Assembly (NCBI GenBank): GCA_031841125.1
Contig: CM063111.1
Coordinates: 59,457,535 to 59,521,534 of the forward strand
Direction: 5' to 3'
DNA length: 64,000 nt
From: Acanthococcus lagerstroemiae
Lineage: Eukaryota; Arthropoda; Insecta; Hemiptera; Eriococcidae
Made by a program: the position numbers and the translations under genes. Positions 32,691 to 43,632 of this stretch are shown piece after piece (within the stretch, counting starts at the first letter, position 1; the number at the start of each line of letters is the position of its first letter). Under the pieces are notes generated by a model, which was given only the letters and a program-made list of their open reading frames with translations, ran no database searches and was not told where the DNA came from.

Positions 32691-33800
32691 TGCAAGGACA
32701 TGTCCTACTTCAAAAATATGGTAATTAAGATCGGGAATCTGCATTTCAGGTAGCTCTCCTTTAAATACACTTTCATCATAATTCTGTATTACATGTCGCA
32801 TTCTCGCCGCTAGCGGCCTGTTATCCTATTTTGAATTTGTCGTACTTTTGTTACTAATTGAATTTAATTTGAGTATTTTGGTTTCTGTTTCAGGTAAGTT
32901 ACCTTTGATCAATGCTCGACTTCGTAGAATTTATATTTTGTGAGTACCATACTTACCAATTCCTAATTCGTGTATCAACTAGAATATGGATATTTCTTTC
33001 ACCCTAGACTTAAAATACTTTAATTTCAAGTATTTTCAATAATTTTTCATATTTTTAATAATTTTATTAGAAAATTTAAGAATATTAGTCGATGCCATTC
33101 CATTGATTTACTCCTGTACGTAGAACTAGAATCAATATTTCCAGGTTTGAAGTTTGCTGAAAGTTCAGAACTTATATCACATTGAATTCAGACAACGTGT
33201 TTCTATGCATAGCTCTTGATTTAGGATACTACTGGCTACACAAAGCGTATGAAGGGCCTAATATAATAATGTGCAATGTGTAGAACTTTCTTCAATTTCA
33301 TGTCAACAAATCACAAAACTCTGTATTCAATATAAACATATGGAAATCGGAGTAATCGTAGAATAGCCCCGGGGTTGGGGGTTGAGGGAAGAAGAGAAAG
33401 GAACCCAGAAACAGATTGGGGGACTCAAAACACCCTACTAACAACGTGAAGAATTTGGAAACTGAGGAAAACTGGCGTAACTAGAATTAGCCCTTCCCTC
33501 AATGGTTTAGGAGAGAGTGCGATAACCCTTGAAATGAACTAAGGAATCCTTAAAATTTAATTTCGGAAAGGAAAATGGTTTTCAGGCTCGTATGAGGAGA
33601 CTTCCTTAGTGACTGAAGCTCAAATTTCAAAAATCAATGTTATTTTCCATAAGAACTTCTCCCTGCTTGTGGCATGGGTTAACCTTTTTTATGCTGAAAT
33701 GTGACAGACAATGTTCTTTTCAACCCATGAAACTAATCTGAGAGGTGGCTCGACTGGAAACGTGAATTTTTTTACCAGGAATAAATAAGGACCACCCTAA

Positions 33801-35092
33801 TATCCATGTAGTTTCTACTTGGCTTTTTTCGCCTTCGCGGCAACTGAAAAAGCGGAGTACATTTTCTGAGCGTAATACTAATACCCATCAAGTGAAGTAC
33901 AACGGCGATGTAATTCGGCTGCGAGATTACTAATTTTGAGATGAACTGTAATCATGGCGAGAACGTTATCAGTATATGAAATTTCTGCGTCGCAGACGAG
34001 CAGCACCTAAATTAAAATAGAGAAATTCGTGAGGCCATTTTGTAAAACGAATGATCTCCGCGATTTAATTAATCTGCAAATTCCAACTTTTCGACGACGT
34101 ATATACATATACTTCCTTGATTTATTAAAATTTTTCCACCGAGATTCGGATTAAGTTTAATTAAAAGTAACTTAAATAACTAATTACTGCCGTAGTTTTT
34201 CCATTTAAATGTTAATTAAAAGTGTCGCGGTCTTCGGGACTGTGTTACAAATCTGCGAGACCATGTCTCATTTCGTTTTCACTCCATTATTTAATCACCT
34301 TTTCACCCAAGTCCCACTTTTACCAACTTCCCCCTTATCACGGAATGAGTAAATAGGAAGTCTTATTCGGGATGCGTAAGTTTAAGTTTACATTTTTCAA
34401 GTAAAACAATGGTTTGAGATTCTGAACCATTCGAGCTGTGCAAATTACCCATTGTCAGTGTGGGTTTCTTGGTGAACCAGTCATTAATAGTCAACCAAAG
34501 GCCTAGCCCAGGCCCTGCGCTTTACAATCATAGAATTCCTGTGTCACAGCTGTTCAGTTGACTCTCCTTTTTAGTTCTAGGAGTGAAGCATCACGAAAAT
34601 CTAAGGTGGGAGCAGAAAAAGGTCTATGCCTCCAAATGGTGGTTCTCTTGGTTTCTCTTGAAAACTATAGCTCAATAGAAACATGTTCCCCGTAAAATTT
34701 TGTAGTGCCACAGAGAGAGCCTTGACCTGGAAACTTATAAACTACCATGCACTAACTTTGGTACGCGTCCACTTTCGTTACATTGAAAAAGTTTTCTCTG
34801 AACAAAACTGTTTTCATTTTTAAATCAATACCTACCCTATCTTCGTTTAAAAGGATAAACACTTGCTGGTAATTCTGTGCCACAGTTACCTTGCATAATG
34901 AAGATAAACTGCCCGATCCTCAAAATTGCATTCAGCAAATTCGAGAACCTATAAATCAACCTCTAGTTCCTCAAATTGTCATTACTGTGCATGTGTTGCA
35001 ATATTCGCTATCACTCACCCTTCAGTCATCCACTGTTATTCTTGCTGAGCTTTCAGTGTCAGGTGGCATTGTTATCATTGCTGTACATCGTA
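33801..35092. other. No recognisable feature
   Basis: CpG content is moderate around 33830-34100. No gene, RNA or repeat boundary could be supported. Confidence 0.4.
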
Positions 35093-35316
35093 TGAAGACC
35101 TAAATCCAAAAACCACCCATGTCATTTTTGAAATTTCAACTTTGTCATCAAACAGCAACGTAATATGCTGCTGTTCTGCTGGATGAATGCTGCGGATGAA
35201 TAAACAGATGTTGCCTGAATACTCTGTGCACGGAAGTGTTAGGAGTGTAGTCGCTATCTGGCGGCCAAGTCGAAATTTCAAAAATGACATGGGTAGTTTT
35301 TGGATTTAGGTCTTCA
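35093..35316. mobile_element. 224-bp MITE with ~48-bp inverted ends
   Basis: TGAAGACCTAAATCCAAAAA at the left and the complement of the right end agree over about 48 bp with two or three mismatches, through CCCATGTCATTTTTGAAATTTC. The 120-bp centre is unrelated. No convincing target duplication was found. The high arm identity suggests a fairly recent insertion. Confidence 0.8.
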
Positions 35317-35986
35317 CTTGACCTACTCGTAAGTAACAGTTTGACGAAAAATGAGTTAAATACATATTCTTATAGATCCCGATGCCCTCTATTGGGCTAC
35401 ACTCGCAAATGACGAATTACTTCCTTTTTTAGCCCGCTAGATGGCGTAAACCATTTGAGCCTCGTATATAACGCAACGTTATTTATAATTTTCAAATCGC
35501 TCTCCTGAAAAAAAAAAAGGTTTTTGTCACTTTGGTCAAGTGGGCATGAGACACTCGACATGCGTTACAGTGTTCCCCATCTTTTACTTGAACATTCTAT
35601 GTCTTTCTTGTACCGCTTATAGTGTAAGTTGGTGTAATCAGTGCCGTCAAACCAAAAACCCTAACCATAAATAACCATTAAGTACTTGCAAATCTAAAGA
35701 AATTGATAACACAACTGAAGGAAATTGATTATGTAATCATAACTGTTTACTGAATTAATCAAATAACACACTCGTAATATAACTACCTAATAATGGTTAT
35801 TAATCTTGTTAATGTGATTCTTCTACAGAAATACGAGAGAAAAACTTGATAATAATGGTTAAGTAACTGTTTATCTTAGGAAGTTGATGACATAACTGTT
35901 GACTGAATAAATCAATCAACTTCACTTTAACCATAACAATAACCATTGACTATCTTCTTTTGGTTCTGACAGCTCTGGGTGTAGTT

Positions 35987-36100
35987 CCCATTGACGGAGC
36001 ATATGGCGGTACACGCATGGCAAAGTGGCTCCCCGGACACTGCACCCCTGGCCCCGGAAACGACGTTTTCAAGAGTCGCATAAGTGACCAGAGGGACGAA
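35987..36100 (+). mobile_element. 110-bp retroposon-like insertion, copy 2
   Basis: This 114-bp GC-rich segment matches 2702-2811 along its length. It lies between CTCTGGGTGTAGTT (35973-35986) and CTCTGGGTGTAATT (36101-36114), a 14-bp direct repeat with one mismatch. The duplicated array block at 37985-38000 has a single GTATGGGTGTAGTT at the same point without the insertion, so it supplies an empty site. TGGCAAAGTGG inside it fits the pol III A-box consensus, but I see no B box. It has no A tail and no inverted ends. Confidence 0.78.
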
Positions 36101-36463
36101 CTCTGGGTGTAATTATTATGACTACTTATGCGTTCCAGCACTCGTCTTGTACTGTACATTCTCCATCTTTCTTGCAGAGTGTCCAGTGTAATTTGGTGTA
36201 ATTGTCGCGAAGGCACATGCATTCCATCGCTCTGTTTCCTTTAATGCACATTTTCCGTCTTTCGTGCAGAACGTCCTATGTAATTTGATTTAAAGGCGAT
36301 GACTGGGCATTCGTTACAGTGCTCTTGTCTCTTTTGTTCTAACAATGTAAGTTGATGTATGTAGTTATCATGATTGCGCATGCATTCTAGCGCTCTTGTC
36401 TGTTTCACTACACATTCTCCATCTTTCTTGCACGGTGTATAATATATTATTTTGTAATTAGAG

Positions 36464-37785
36464 ACCAAGGGGGGAAGAATGGTGCACGTCCACGAAAGCC
36501 GATTTCCAGAAAAATTGATTTTAATGTTTGGAAACGTTTAGATGGCAAAGGTATTGTAAAAACCAATAAAATAAAATATGGGGATATGTAGAAAGTATTT
36601 TTAGCTTACAACAATATTGTTATGCCAAATATTACAAATTCTAGTCGGAGAGGGGGAGTGAAAAAAGGTGTGGACATTAATTTATTGTTTTCCCCTCGAA
36701 ATACATTGCCAGTGAGTGTTTCATCGCTGCTGCTGCCGTTCTCTGCTTATTGATCATGGTTTTTCTTTCGCTTTCCATCCATTCTGCTTCTCATTTCCTC
36801 TGGGTTGTCCAAAATAGAGAGGTTTTCATAAAATTGTCGCGATTCAGGTTTTTCCAGGAACATTTTTAAAAACTGCAAATGTTTATATTTTGCAGGCTTA
36901 ATGGGAATGCTTGCGTTGTACAGTCTCTTTTTGGGGACGATAATTGGTGGAGTATGTCCTGGTGGATTACGAGAATTATTCCTCTTTTTTCATCCCCCTT
37001 CGTGAAGTCTTGACAGTTGGTGCTTTTTTTCCTTCGTTGAGAGTTTCGAATATGGCTGAGGTATAGTTGCTGAAGAAGGTGTTTTTGGAGGAAAATGCTC
37101 CGTCCAATTTAAAAAATCTACTTTCTTACCACAATCTATGTCTTGGAATGGACATGGTTTCACTTTGCTTTCACGAATTACATCACGCCAGTCTTCAGGC
37201 ACTTCTGTACAGGTCTTTTCATTAATTAGGTTCATATCTCTATCACACTCAAGATAGGAGTGTTCCCTTGTAGGGAAGTAGACTTTGACAGTGTCAACTT
37301 GGATTTTAATAGACAGTCTGGTCCGAGAGCATGGCTACATGCTCGAAGCACTTTCGCATTCTTTCAGATTTCTTCCTTTTTTCCGAAACACGACAGTTTT
37401 CACTCTTGATGGTGTCACCATCTTCGTCACTTGTATCACCGATTTTACACGTTCAAAACAACAACGCAGTGAACACACGTGGAATAAGGACTTACAGTAG
37501 CAAGAGTAATACTGTTTGTAGAGTAACAGCAAGAGGATGATGCAACATTATGTAGGTAAACGTTATCTGCCCATAAACAGAGGCATGGACAATAACCATT
37601 CTTCCCCCAAACGCGCGGAATGGAACTGTTCTTCTCCAGTACCTTGAAACTGTTGCACGTTATATCTTTCGAATGAATCATTTTCCCCGCTTGATTACTA
37701 CATCTTCGATTCGCACTCTTGCCAACAGATGGCATTTCTAACTCAGTTTCGTTGAAAATGGACAAAACCCGTTTTTCCCCTTGGT
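36464..37785 (-). mobile_element. Internally deleted DNA transposon in the array
   Basis: ACCAAGGGGGGAAGAA at 36464 mirrors TTTTTCCCCTTGGT ending at 37785. The paralogous array block (38790-38820) lacks this 1.3 kb between the same two unit types, so the insertion is real. The coding remains are on the minus strand. The flanks share only ATT, so the target duplication is unresolved. Confidence 0.75.
36740..37290 (-). pseudogene. Transposase-like C-terminal remnant
   Basis: The minus strand reads VDTVKVYFPTREHSYLECDRDM, then NEKTCTEVPEDWRDVIRESK and, after a frameshift near 36990, PPGHTPPIIVPKKRLYNASIPI then KPAKYKHLQFLKMFLEKP. The FP.R.HS.L.CDRD box and a C-terminal I..KYK.L..L block are features I recall from a widespread group of insect uncharacterised DDE-type transposon proteins; I cannot name the superfamily. 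The expected catalytic core upstream is missing, and an unrelated-looking N-terminal piece lies at 37445-37765. This is a deletion derivative and not a functional gene. Confidence 0.5.
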
Positions 37786-38091
37786 ATTGATGTCATGATT
37801 CCATTGCTTTTGTCTCTTTTGCTCTGCGATGTCCCTTTCTCATAGATCCAATGTAATTTGGTGTTGATTTATCATTACTGCGCATGCGTTCTAGCTATCT
37901 TGTCTGTTCCACTACACCCTTTAACCATAACCATTAACCATATAAATCAAATAATGTGCATAACCTATCACTCTAACTCTAACAGGTATGGGTGTAGTTA
38001 TTTGACTACGCATGCGTTCCAGTACTTGTCTTGTGCCACACATTCTCTATCTTTCTTGTACAATGTCGTCCAATGTAATTTAGTGTAATTA

Positions 38092-38536
38092 CACTACTGA
38101 ACAAATTTTGCACTACGAATTTCGAGAGGTGATTCTGAGGTACTTTTTAACGCTGAACACGACACTGCGACCGATTTCTCTCTATCACGTCACAATTCGG
38201 AGTTCTGAGCGACTGAAATTCGTTTCCATTTTGTTTTTGCAGTGGAATAAACGGTACCACTGACTGAATATTATCAGTGTTATCAGATCACTATACAGAA
38301 AACAAACAGACGGAATACACACCACTACACACAACAACACGAATCAGTATGACCACATTCAGTTCCTAAACCTCTTTTTGAACACATTTAGTTGAATTTT
38401 TTACAGTTTTTGATCAGGAAAACTAGACGTGATAAAGAAAAACGGCCGACGTCACTGTATTCAGCGTTGAAAAGTACTCAAGAATCACCTCCTTAAATGC
38501 GTTGTGCAAACAAAAAATTTCATTTTGTTCAGTAGT
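38092..38536. mobile_element. MITE with ~75-bp arms inserted in the array
   Basis: CACTACTGAACAAA at the left mirrors TTTGTTCAGTAGT at the right. Inside, GAGGTGATTCTGAGGTACTT at about 38125 mirrors AAGTACTCAAGAATCACCTCC at about 38475, so the arms reach roughly 75 bp at about 80 percent identity. The paralogous array block near 36190-36210 lacks it. Flanking TTA on both sides would fit a 3-bp target duplication of the PIF/Harbinger type. The 445 bp have no coding frame of note. Confidence 0.78.
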
Positions 38537-39141
38537 ATTATCATAACTGCACATGCGTTTCAGCGCTCTGTTTCTTTTACTGCACATTTTCCGTCTTTCT
38601 TGCAGAGCATCCAATGTAATTTGATTTAAATGTCATGACTGGGCATACGTTCCAGTGCTCTAGTCTCTTTTGCTCTACAACGTCCGTCTTTTTTGCATGG
38701 CATCCAATGTAATTTGATGTAGTCATCATGACTGCGCCTGGCACTTTTGTCTGTTTCACTACACGTGCTCCATCTTTCTTGCACAGTGTCCCATGTATTA
38801 TTTTGTGATTGTCGTGATTTCATTGCTTTGTCTCTCTTGCTCTACAATTTCCATATTTTTTCAAAGGTCCAATGTAATTTGGTATAGTTATCATGACTGC
38901 GCATGCGTTTTGGCGCTCCTGTCTGTTTCACTACGCATTCTACGTCTTTTGCACATTATGCAATTTTTTTTGTAATTGTCGTTTTATTACTCTTTTTTTT
39001 TTTTTTGCTCCACTTTGTCCGTCTTTTTTCATAGCATCCTATGTAACTTAGTGTTTTTGGCATGATTGCGCTTGCTACAGTGCTCTTTTTCATTCACACC
39101 TTTTGTTTCTCTTTTCTTTCTTTCTTTTCGTGTTCACAGTA

Positions 39142-39720
39142 CAGTAGACTTCCGATTATCCGCTATGAATTTATCCGTCCGCCCTTCCAGGTTATCCACC
39201 TGACCAAGGGCGAATCTTACTTAAATCATAGCTGATGATAATGATGAAGAATTGGTCAGAGAAGTGCCAGTACATATGGATTATGACCATGCTTTTACAG
39301 CGCTGGAAAAGTCGCTGGTATTCAAAAAATTATAGCCAGGAAGCACGGCTCAAGATATCATGAAATTCAGAAAATATAGATAAATTATGCCGCTGAAGAG
39401 TGACTTATCATGAGGAAGCAAACAAAAATAGTAGATTTTTTCAAAAAATAACTTTTTTTTCAGTTTTTTTCTTTTACATTATTGTCTTTTTTCCCCATCA
39501 TTGACCAACAAAGCAAAAATTGCCGATTTTTTGAAAATTTGAATATTTTTTTTTGTTTGTTTTGTATAAAATAACTTACCATCTGACGTACCGGATTCAA
39601 TAAAAATGTTCCCAATTTCTCAATGTTTTTCGATCAAAATTACGTTTTTGGGTTATCTGCCCTTTTCGTTAACCGTCCCACCTTCAGCCCCAATTAGGGA
39701 GAGTAATCGCAAGTCTACTG
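39142..39720 (+). mobile_element. pogo/Tigger-like element, deletion derivative
   Basis: CAGTAGACTTCCGATTATCC at the left mirrors the right end, whose complement is CAGTAGACTTGCGATTA. TA flanks both ends (39140-39141 and 39721-39722), the Tc1/mariner target. Inside, the plus strand from about 39230 reads DDNDEELVREVPVHMDYDHA, FTALEKSLVF and then RKQTKIVDFFKK and a stop. That is the acidic C-terminal tail of pogo-type transposases, whose family pattern ends in KQ..I.DFF. The DNA-binding and DDE domains are missing. It sits directly at the right edge of the tandem array. Confidence 0.88.
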
Positions 39721-39722
39721 TA

Positions 39723-41059
39723 TTTCTTATCCAGCTAATACTACACTGACTTACATCCGTGTCCGTGCTATTTTCATGAGCTAGGTTATTATGTGTGCTT
39801 ACATTTTATTGAATACACCTGCGGCTATTCATATATAGGAACAAATGTATCTTCTGTACCCTGTCAAAAAGGCATTCATTTTTTTTGATTAGCATTTGAC
39901 TCTCCATAAGACCCCTTTGAGGTATTCATCTGGAGCATTAATCGTTTGTTTGATGAAACTAAAATGAGAGTGCATCTGTCTCGAAGCTATTGCACAATAT
40001 GCTTTTCTAAATAACTCTGTCACTCTGTGCTTTTTTTTTCGCAAAGTTATTGATCCATTCCTCGAAGGGAATTCACATCAGCGAAATTAACGTTGAGAAT
40101 TGCATCTCTTGCATTTTGTATACTCGTTCCTCACTCGCCTTTACTGTTATTATATTTTTATAGCGTTAATTCTTACGTGCTTTTTCGTATTACAGTGTGT
40201 TAATAATAAGGTATTTTCACGCGCATTTTCCCGTTTAGCAAATTAGTTAAGCTCCCGAAAGAACACGAAATCGGCCAACAGGCGTGAAAACGAACACGGT
40301 CCTTACCTATACCCTTTTATCCCCAATTTGTAGAGTATTCGACAGGGTGCGCTGTATGGAGACGGGGAAAAAAGGAACTGGCACGCGATTCGAACTACAT
40401 CCGATTTGAAAAATTGAACGTTGAAATCAGTTGCGTGGACCGAGTATAGGTAATTCAGGATCATTTACTAGACGTTCATTTAATGCTCTCCAGAGACAGA
40501 AAGTTAATTTACGAAATGAGGCTGAACAGCGAGCACGTAATTATATGTACGTGCTGGAGAAGGGTGTACGGGCTGACTTCATCAAGACTGGAAATTTTTG
40601 TAAGTTTCGGCAACTTTTTAATTAAATTTACCGAAAATCCGAGAAAGTATGGTGCTAAACCTTCGCAGAAGAGATATCTTATTTCTATAACAACGTTATT
40701 TAGTTCAATTCCGTGGTGCAGATTTAAGCGATAATCTGCTTCGAAATTATTATCACACCGTGAGAAATGTGAGAGGGGATAATCTGACTATAACCCGGAT
40801 TGAGGCAACATTATGTACACAGAAGTGCCAGTGAGGGGAAAGGAAGCTTTTCCAGATTAGGTTAGTTGGTGGAGATGCTTTATTTTCTTTTCAAATCGCT
40901 AAATATCTGTACATATTTGAAAAATGCACTTTTTTTTAAACACAGGAATTTTGTTCTTCTATCATCAGAACCAAAGCATCGATATCCATGCACGCATGCC
41001 CTTATTCTCTTTTTCTGTCTGTCTGCCTGATGTGCTATGATTGACTGACTCGTTCTGTG
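39723..41059. other. No recognisable feature
   Basis: Moderate CpG at 40240-40740, with frames on the plus strand that match nothing I know. No repeat boundary seen. Confidence 0.4.
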
Positions 41060-41817
41060 AGGTAAAGTGCCAAATGTTGATCTTGTTATTGTATGTTGAT
41101 CCTTTTTTTCAAGGTTCAATAAATCTTTCGTTGGAGCGTTTTCATCTCTTTTTTGTCGTGAATTATTCGTATAGAGTGAACCTTCACCTACCGTTTTATG
41201 TATAGTTTTGGCTGTGAAAACATCATTCGTGTTATCGCATGATAATTTTGAAGTTCCTGTGTTGAAAAATCTGCTGAAATTTAACAATTTTCGAATTTAG
41301 GAATAAGTAATGTGGAAATATCGAAATGGTTAATACTTTAATTTAGGTATTTTCCGACGTATGTGGGTGCTTATAGGTATGTACTTTTATGGGTTTAAAT
41401 AAAGTATGTACCTCTGGAGGATTTTGAATTTTTACTTCGAACCGGCTATTTGCGGGTCACATGGATCCCAGTGAAAAAAAATTATATAAAGCGCTCCAAT
41501 TGGTTTTTTTTTTCAAAAATTTGCAGTTTTCATGAGCTAATTTACCAGTGTTATTTATATGATTCATATTTCCGGTATCAAAATGTTAGATTTCGGTGTT
41601 TGAAAGCGGATCAACATTTGACACCGAATATCACATATTGTTTGTTTTTAAACTTTTTTTAGCACCCCTGCGGATCAACACTGGCTGAACTTTGAAAAAG
41701 TCAGTGAAATTAGAAAGTTGAAATTCATCAATAATCGCAATTTCGAGGTTCAGTACTGATATGGGAACGTAGTAGAGGTTATTTGAAAAAAATAGATCAA
41801 CATTTGGCACTTTACCT
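41060..41817. mobile_element. TIR element with repeated GATCAACATTTG motifs
   Basis: AGGTAAAGTGCCAAATGTTG (41060) is the exact complement of CAACATTTGGCACTTTACCT (ending 41817), extended by GATC. The core GATCAACA(T/C)T recurs inside at about 41092 (complement), 41611 and 41673. Such subterminal motif repeats are common transposase binding sites. The frame at 40880-41287 overlaps the left end and is not a gene. No target duplication was identified. Confidence 0.72.
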
Positions 41818-41858
41818 TAACTGAGTTGAGTGGTATCGTTACCCACTCTGCAATCTTG

Positions 41859-43632
41859 CAGGGTGTCTACTGGCCTGAAAAGTCATGATCTCATGATATT
41901 GTAACCAAAACTCGAAAAAGTCGTGATATTTCATCATGTCATAGTTCACAATATTTCCATTGCCAAAAAAACAACAAAAAAACAGTTTTATTCATGTAAT
42001 GAGAAAAGAATATTGAGTAAATATTTATTATGGAAGTTTAGCGCGCTCTGTATTGATAGGGCGTCAGTATTGAATGCTGGTAATAGATTAAAAATGGCGA
42101 GTGTCCTACACTCGGATCAATTATGTTGTAGTCACGGACGTTAACTACTAAATCTGAACTTTTCATTGTCGCTAATGTGGAGGCCGAAGTATTTTGTAAT
42201 TTCTTCCAAAAATATTGTCCAAATTTTAAGCTTATTATTCAGAAATTTGTTGATGAAATAAGTGATTAATAATTTTTCTAAATCACTGCATATTTAATTA
42301 TTTATTTACAGCGTATATGTTAACTATTCTATACTAAAACATATACAAATTTACAACATCTGTACCAAACTCGCCGTCAACCGGTCCAACGCTGGGCATA
42401 GGCCTCACCGATTCTTTTCCATATACTTCTGTCGTATGTTTCCCTTACCCTTGCTATTCCTACCCTCTTCACAATTTCGTCCCTCCATTTCGTGGGCGGC
42501 CTTTCCCTCTTCCTCTGTCCCTCGTACGTTTGCCATTCCATAATAACCCTCCTTGACCATCTTTCGGCATCTCCTCTCATCACATGTCCCGCGTATTTGA
42601 ATTTCAGTTTTTTGATTTTATATCCGACATCTACTACGCCCGTCCTTCTCCTGATTATCACATTCCTAACTTTTATCTTTTCCTTTTATATTCAGAATAC
42701 TCTGCTCCATTGTTCTTTGTGTGGACCTAATTCTTTCCAATTGTGTATCTGTGAGTGCCCAGGTCTGTGCACCGTAGGTTAGTACCGGCGTTACACACGT
42801 GTTGTGTACTTTTGTTTTGGCTTTCATGTTCCCATTTCTTTTGAAAATCCATCCTAAAGCCCAAAAACTTCTCCATGGTTTTGATCTTCTAATTTGAATT
42901 TCTTTCTCCAGGCCCTTCTGAAACGAAATGTTTTGTCCTAGATATGAATATTTCACAACTCTTTCTATCTTATTTATTCCGATTATAAGCTGTGTATCTA
43001 GTCCGTTACTCATATATTTTGTTTTGCTTACATTTGTTTTTAGCCCTATTTTTTCGCACTCCTCCGATGATTCCGTTGCGATTCTCCCCAGTTCTTGAAA
43101 TAAAATTCAAATATTATTGACTAGTCCATTGAATGTTAGTCATATAGTATTTAGAATGGGGCGGTTGCATTCTATTTTTTTCTAATTAACTTTGTTTTGT
43201 AGTGTTAAGAAACTGGAGCAAATTGTTGGTAAATTTTTTGGGATGGCAGTTAGCATTCCAATTTTTTGTTTGTTGTAGTTGTTCAGTGGTCTGACTTTTC
43301 AGAGCTAAGTTGAATGAACTTTGCAGAGTAACAACATTTGTATGGGAGGCGGCGGATAAAAAATTGAAAAATTGTTTATGACACGATTCTAATTCTCAGG
43401 ATCCTTTCATTTACTGGTTCATAAATAGGTATTTGTAACAATTAACGAATAGATATAGTCGAATGTTTCTAAATTGTCCTATACCATTACTTTTCATTTC
43501 CGTGTACTGCTGTTCCATGATTCCCGATTTTGGTTTATTGGAATGAAAATCGAGGGTGATAGAGATAGAGAGCTCCTGCATGACCTGGAAAATGTCCCGA
43601 AATTTGGATTATTAATTCTGGTAGACACCCTG
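41859..43632. mobile_element. CAGGGTGTCTAC TIR element, ~1.8 kb
   Basis: CAGGGTGTCTACTGG on the left mirrors CTGGTAGACACCCTG on the right, as in the element at 24440-25436. Just inside the left end GTCATGATCTCATGATATTG and further TCATGAT words form short palindromes. A truncated RTE retrotransposon is nested at about 42290-43100. No flanking duplication is visible, so these could be the ends of two different copies. Confidence 0.5.
42290..43100 (-). mobile_element. RTE-type LINE fragment (post-RT to 3' end)
   Basis: On the minus strand the frames read ECEKIGLKTNVSKTKY, then KYSYLGQNISFQKGLEKEIQ, VTPVLTYGAQTWALTDTQLE, FKYAGHVMRGDAERWSRRVI and RPPTKWRDEIVKRVG, and end GEAYAQRWTG. This is the conserved C-terminal third of RTE-kind endonuclease/reverse-transcriptase proteins, with the YGAQTW and AGH...R segments. 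One frameshift at about 42663 joins the two main frames (42377-42661 and 42666-43013). It is the best preserved of the short copies. The 5' part, including the catalytic FADD box, is absent. An A/T-rich tail follows to about 42290. Confidence 0.88.

Larger units (their letters stand above)
31393..33800. mobile_element. 2.4-kb foldback element (TTARGGTGGTCC ends)
   Basis: The left end TTAAGGTGGTCCTTATTT mirrors the right end, whose complement is TTAGGGTGGTCCTTATTT. Alignment continues inward over about 470 bp on the right arm (33330-33800): both arms carry GAGCCACC, GGTTAACCC, GAGCTTCAG, GGAAGTCTCCTCATACGAGCC and CCTCAGTTTCCAAATTCTTCACG-like phrases. The left arm is about 1.3 kb because one segment has been tandemly duplicated several times and a SINE has inserted at 31931. 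The 600-bp centre is non-coding. TAA at the ends may be a 3-bp target of the PIF/Harbinger kind, but this is not secure. Confidence 0.8.
35540..39125. repeat. Duplicated tandem array of ~85-bp units
   Basis: About 14 units share GCGCATGCGTTCCAGCGCTC, then TTGTCTGTTTCACTACACATTCT-like, CATCTTTCTTGCA and CCAATGTAATTTGATGTA phrases. Units fall in sub-types (TGTTTCACTAC, CTCTTTTGCTCTAC, CTGTTTCTTTTACTGCAC). The order of sub-types from 36112 to 37915 is repeated from 37990 to 39000, so a block of about six units was duplicated. Each block has since received different insertions (35987, 36464 and 38092). On the minus strand a unit reads like KLHWMPCKKDGRCRAKETRA, but stops and frame changes rule out a gene. 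Confidence 0.85.

Noticed and set aside
35950..36468. Cysteine-containing repeat protein on the minus strand
   Set aside because: The apparent 28-residue repeats (CKKDGE, TRALE) are translations of the 85-bp tandem array. Frames break between units and no start or splice signals are consistent.
40880..41287. 135-codon minus-strand gene
   Set aside because: It crosses the terminal repeat of the element at 41060-41817 and shows no domain.
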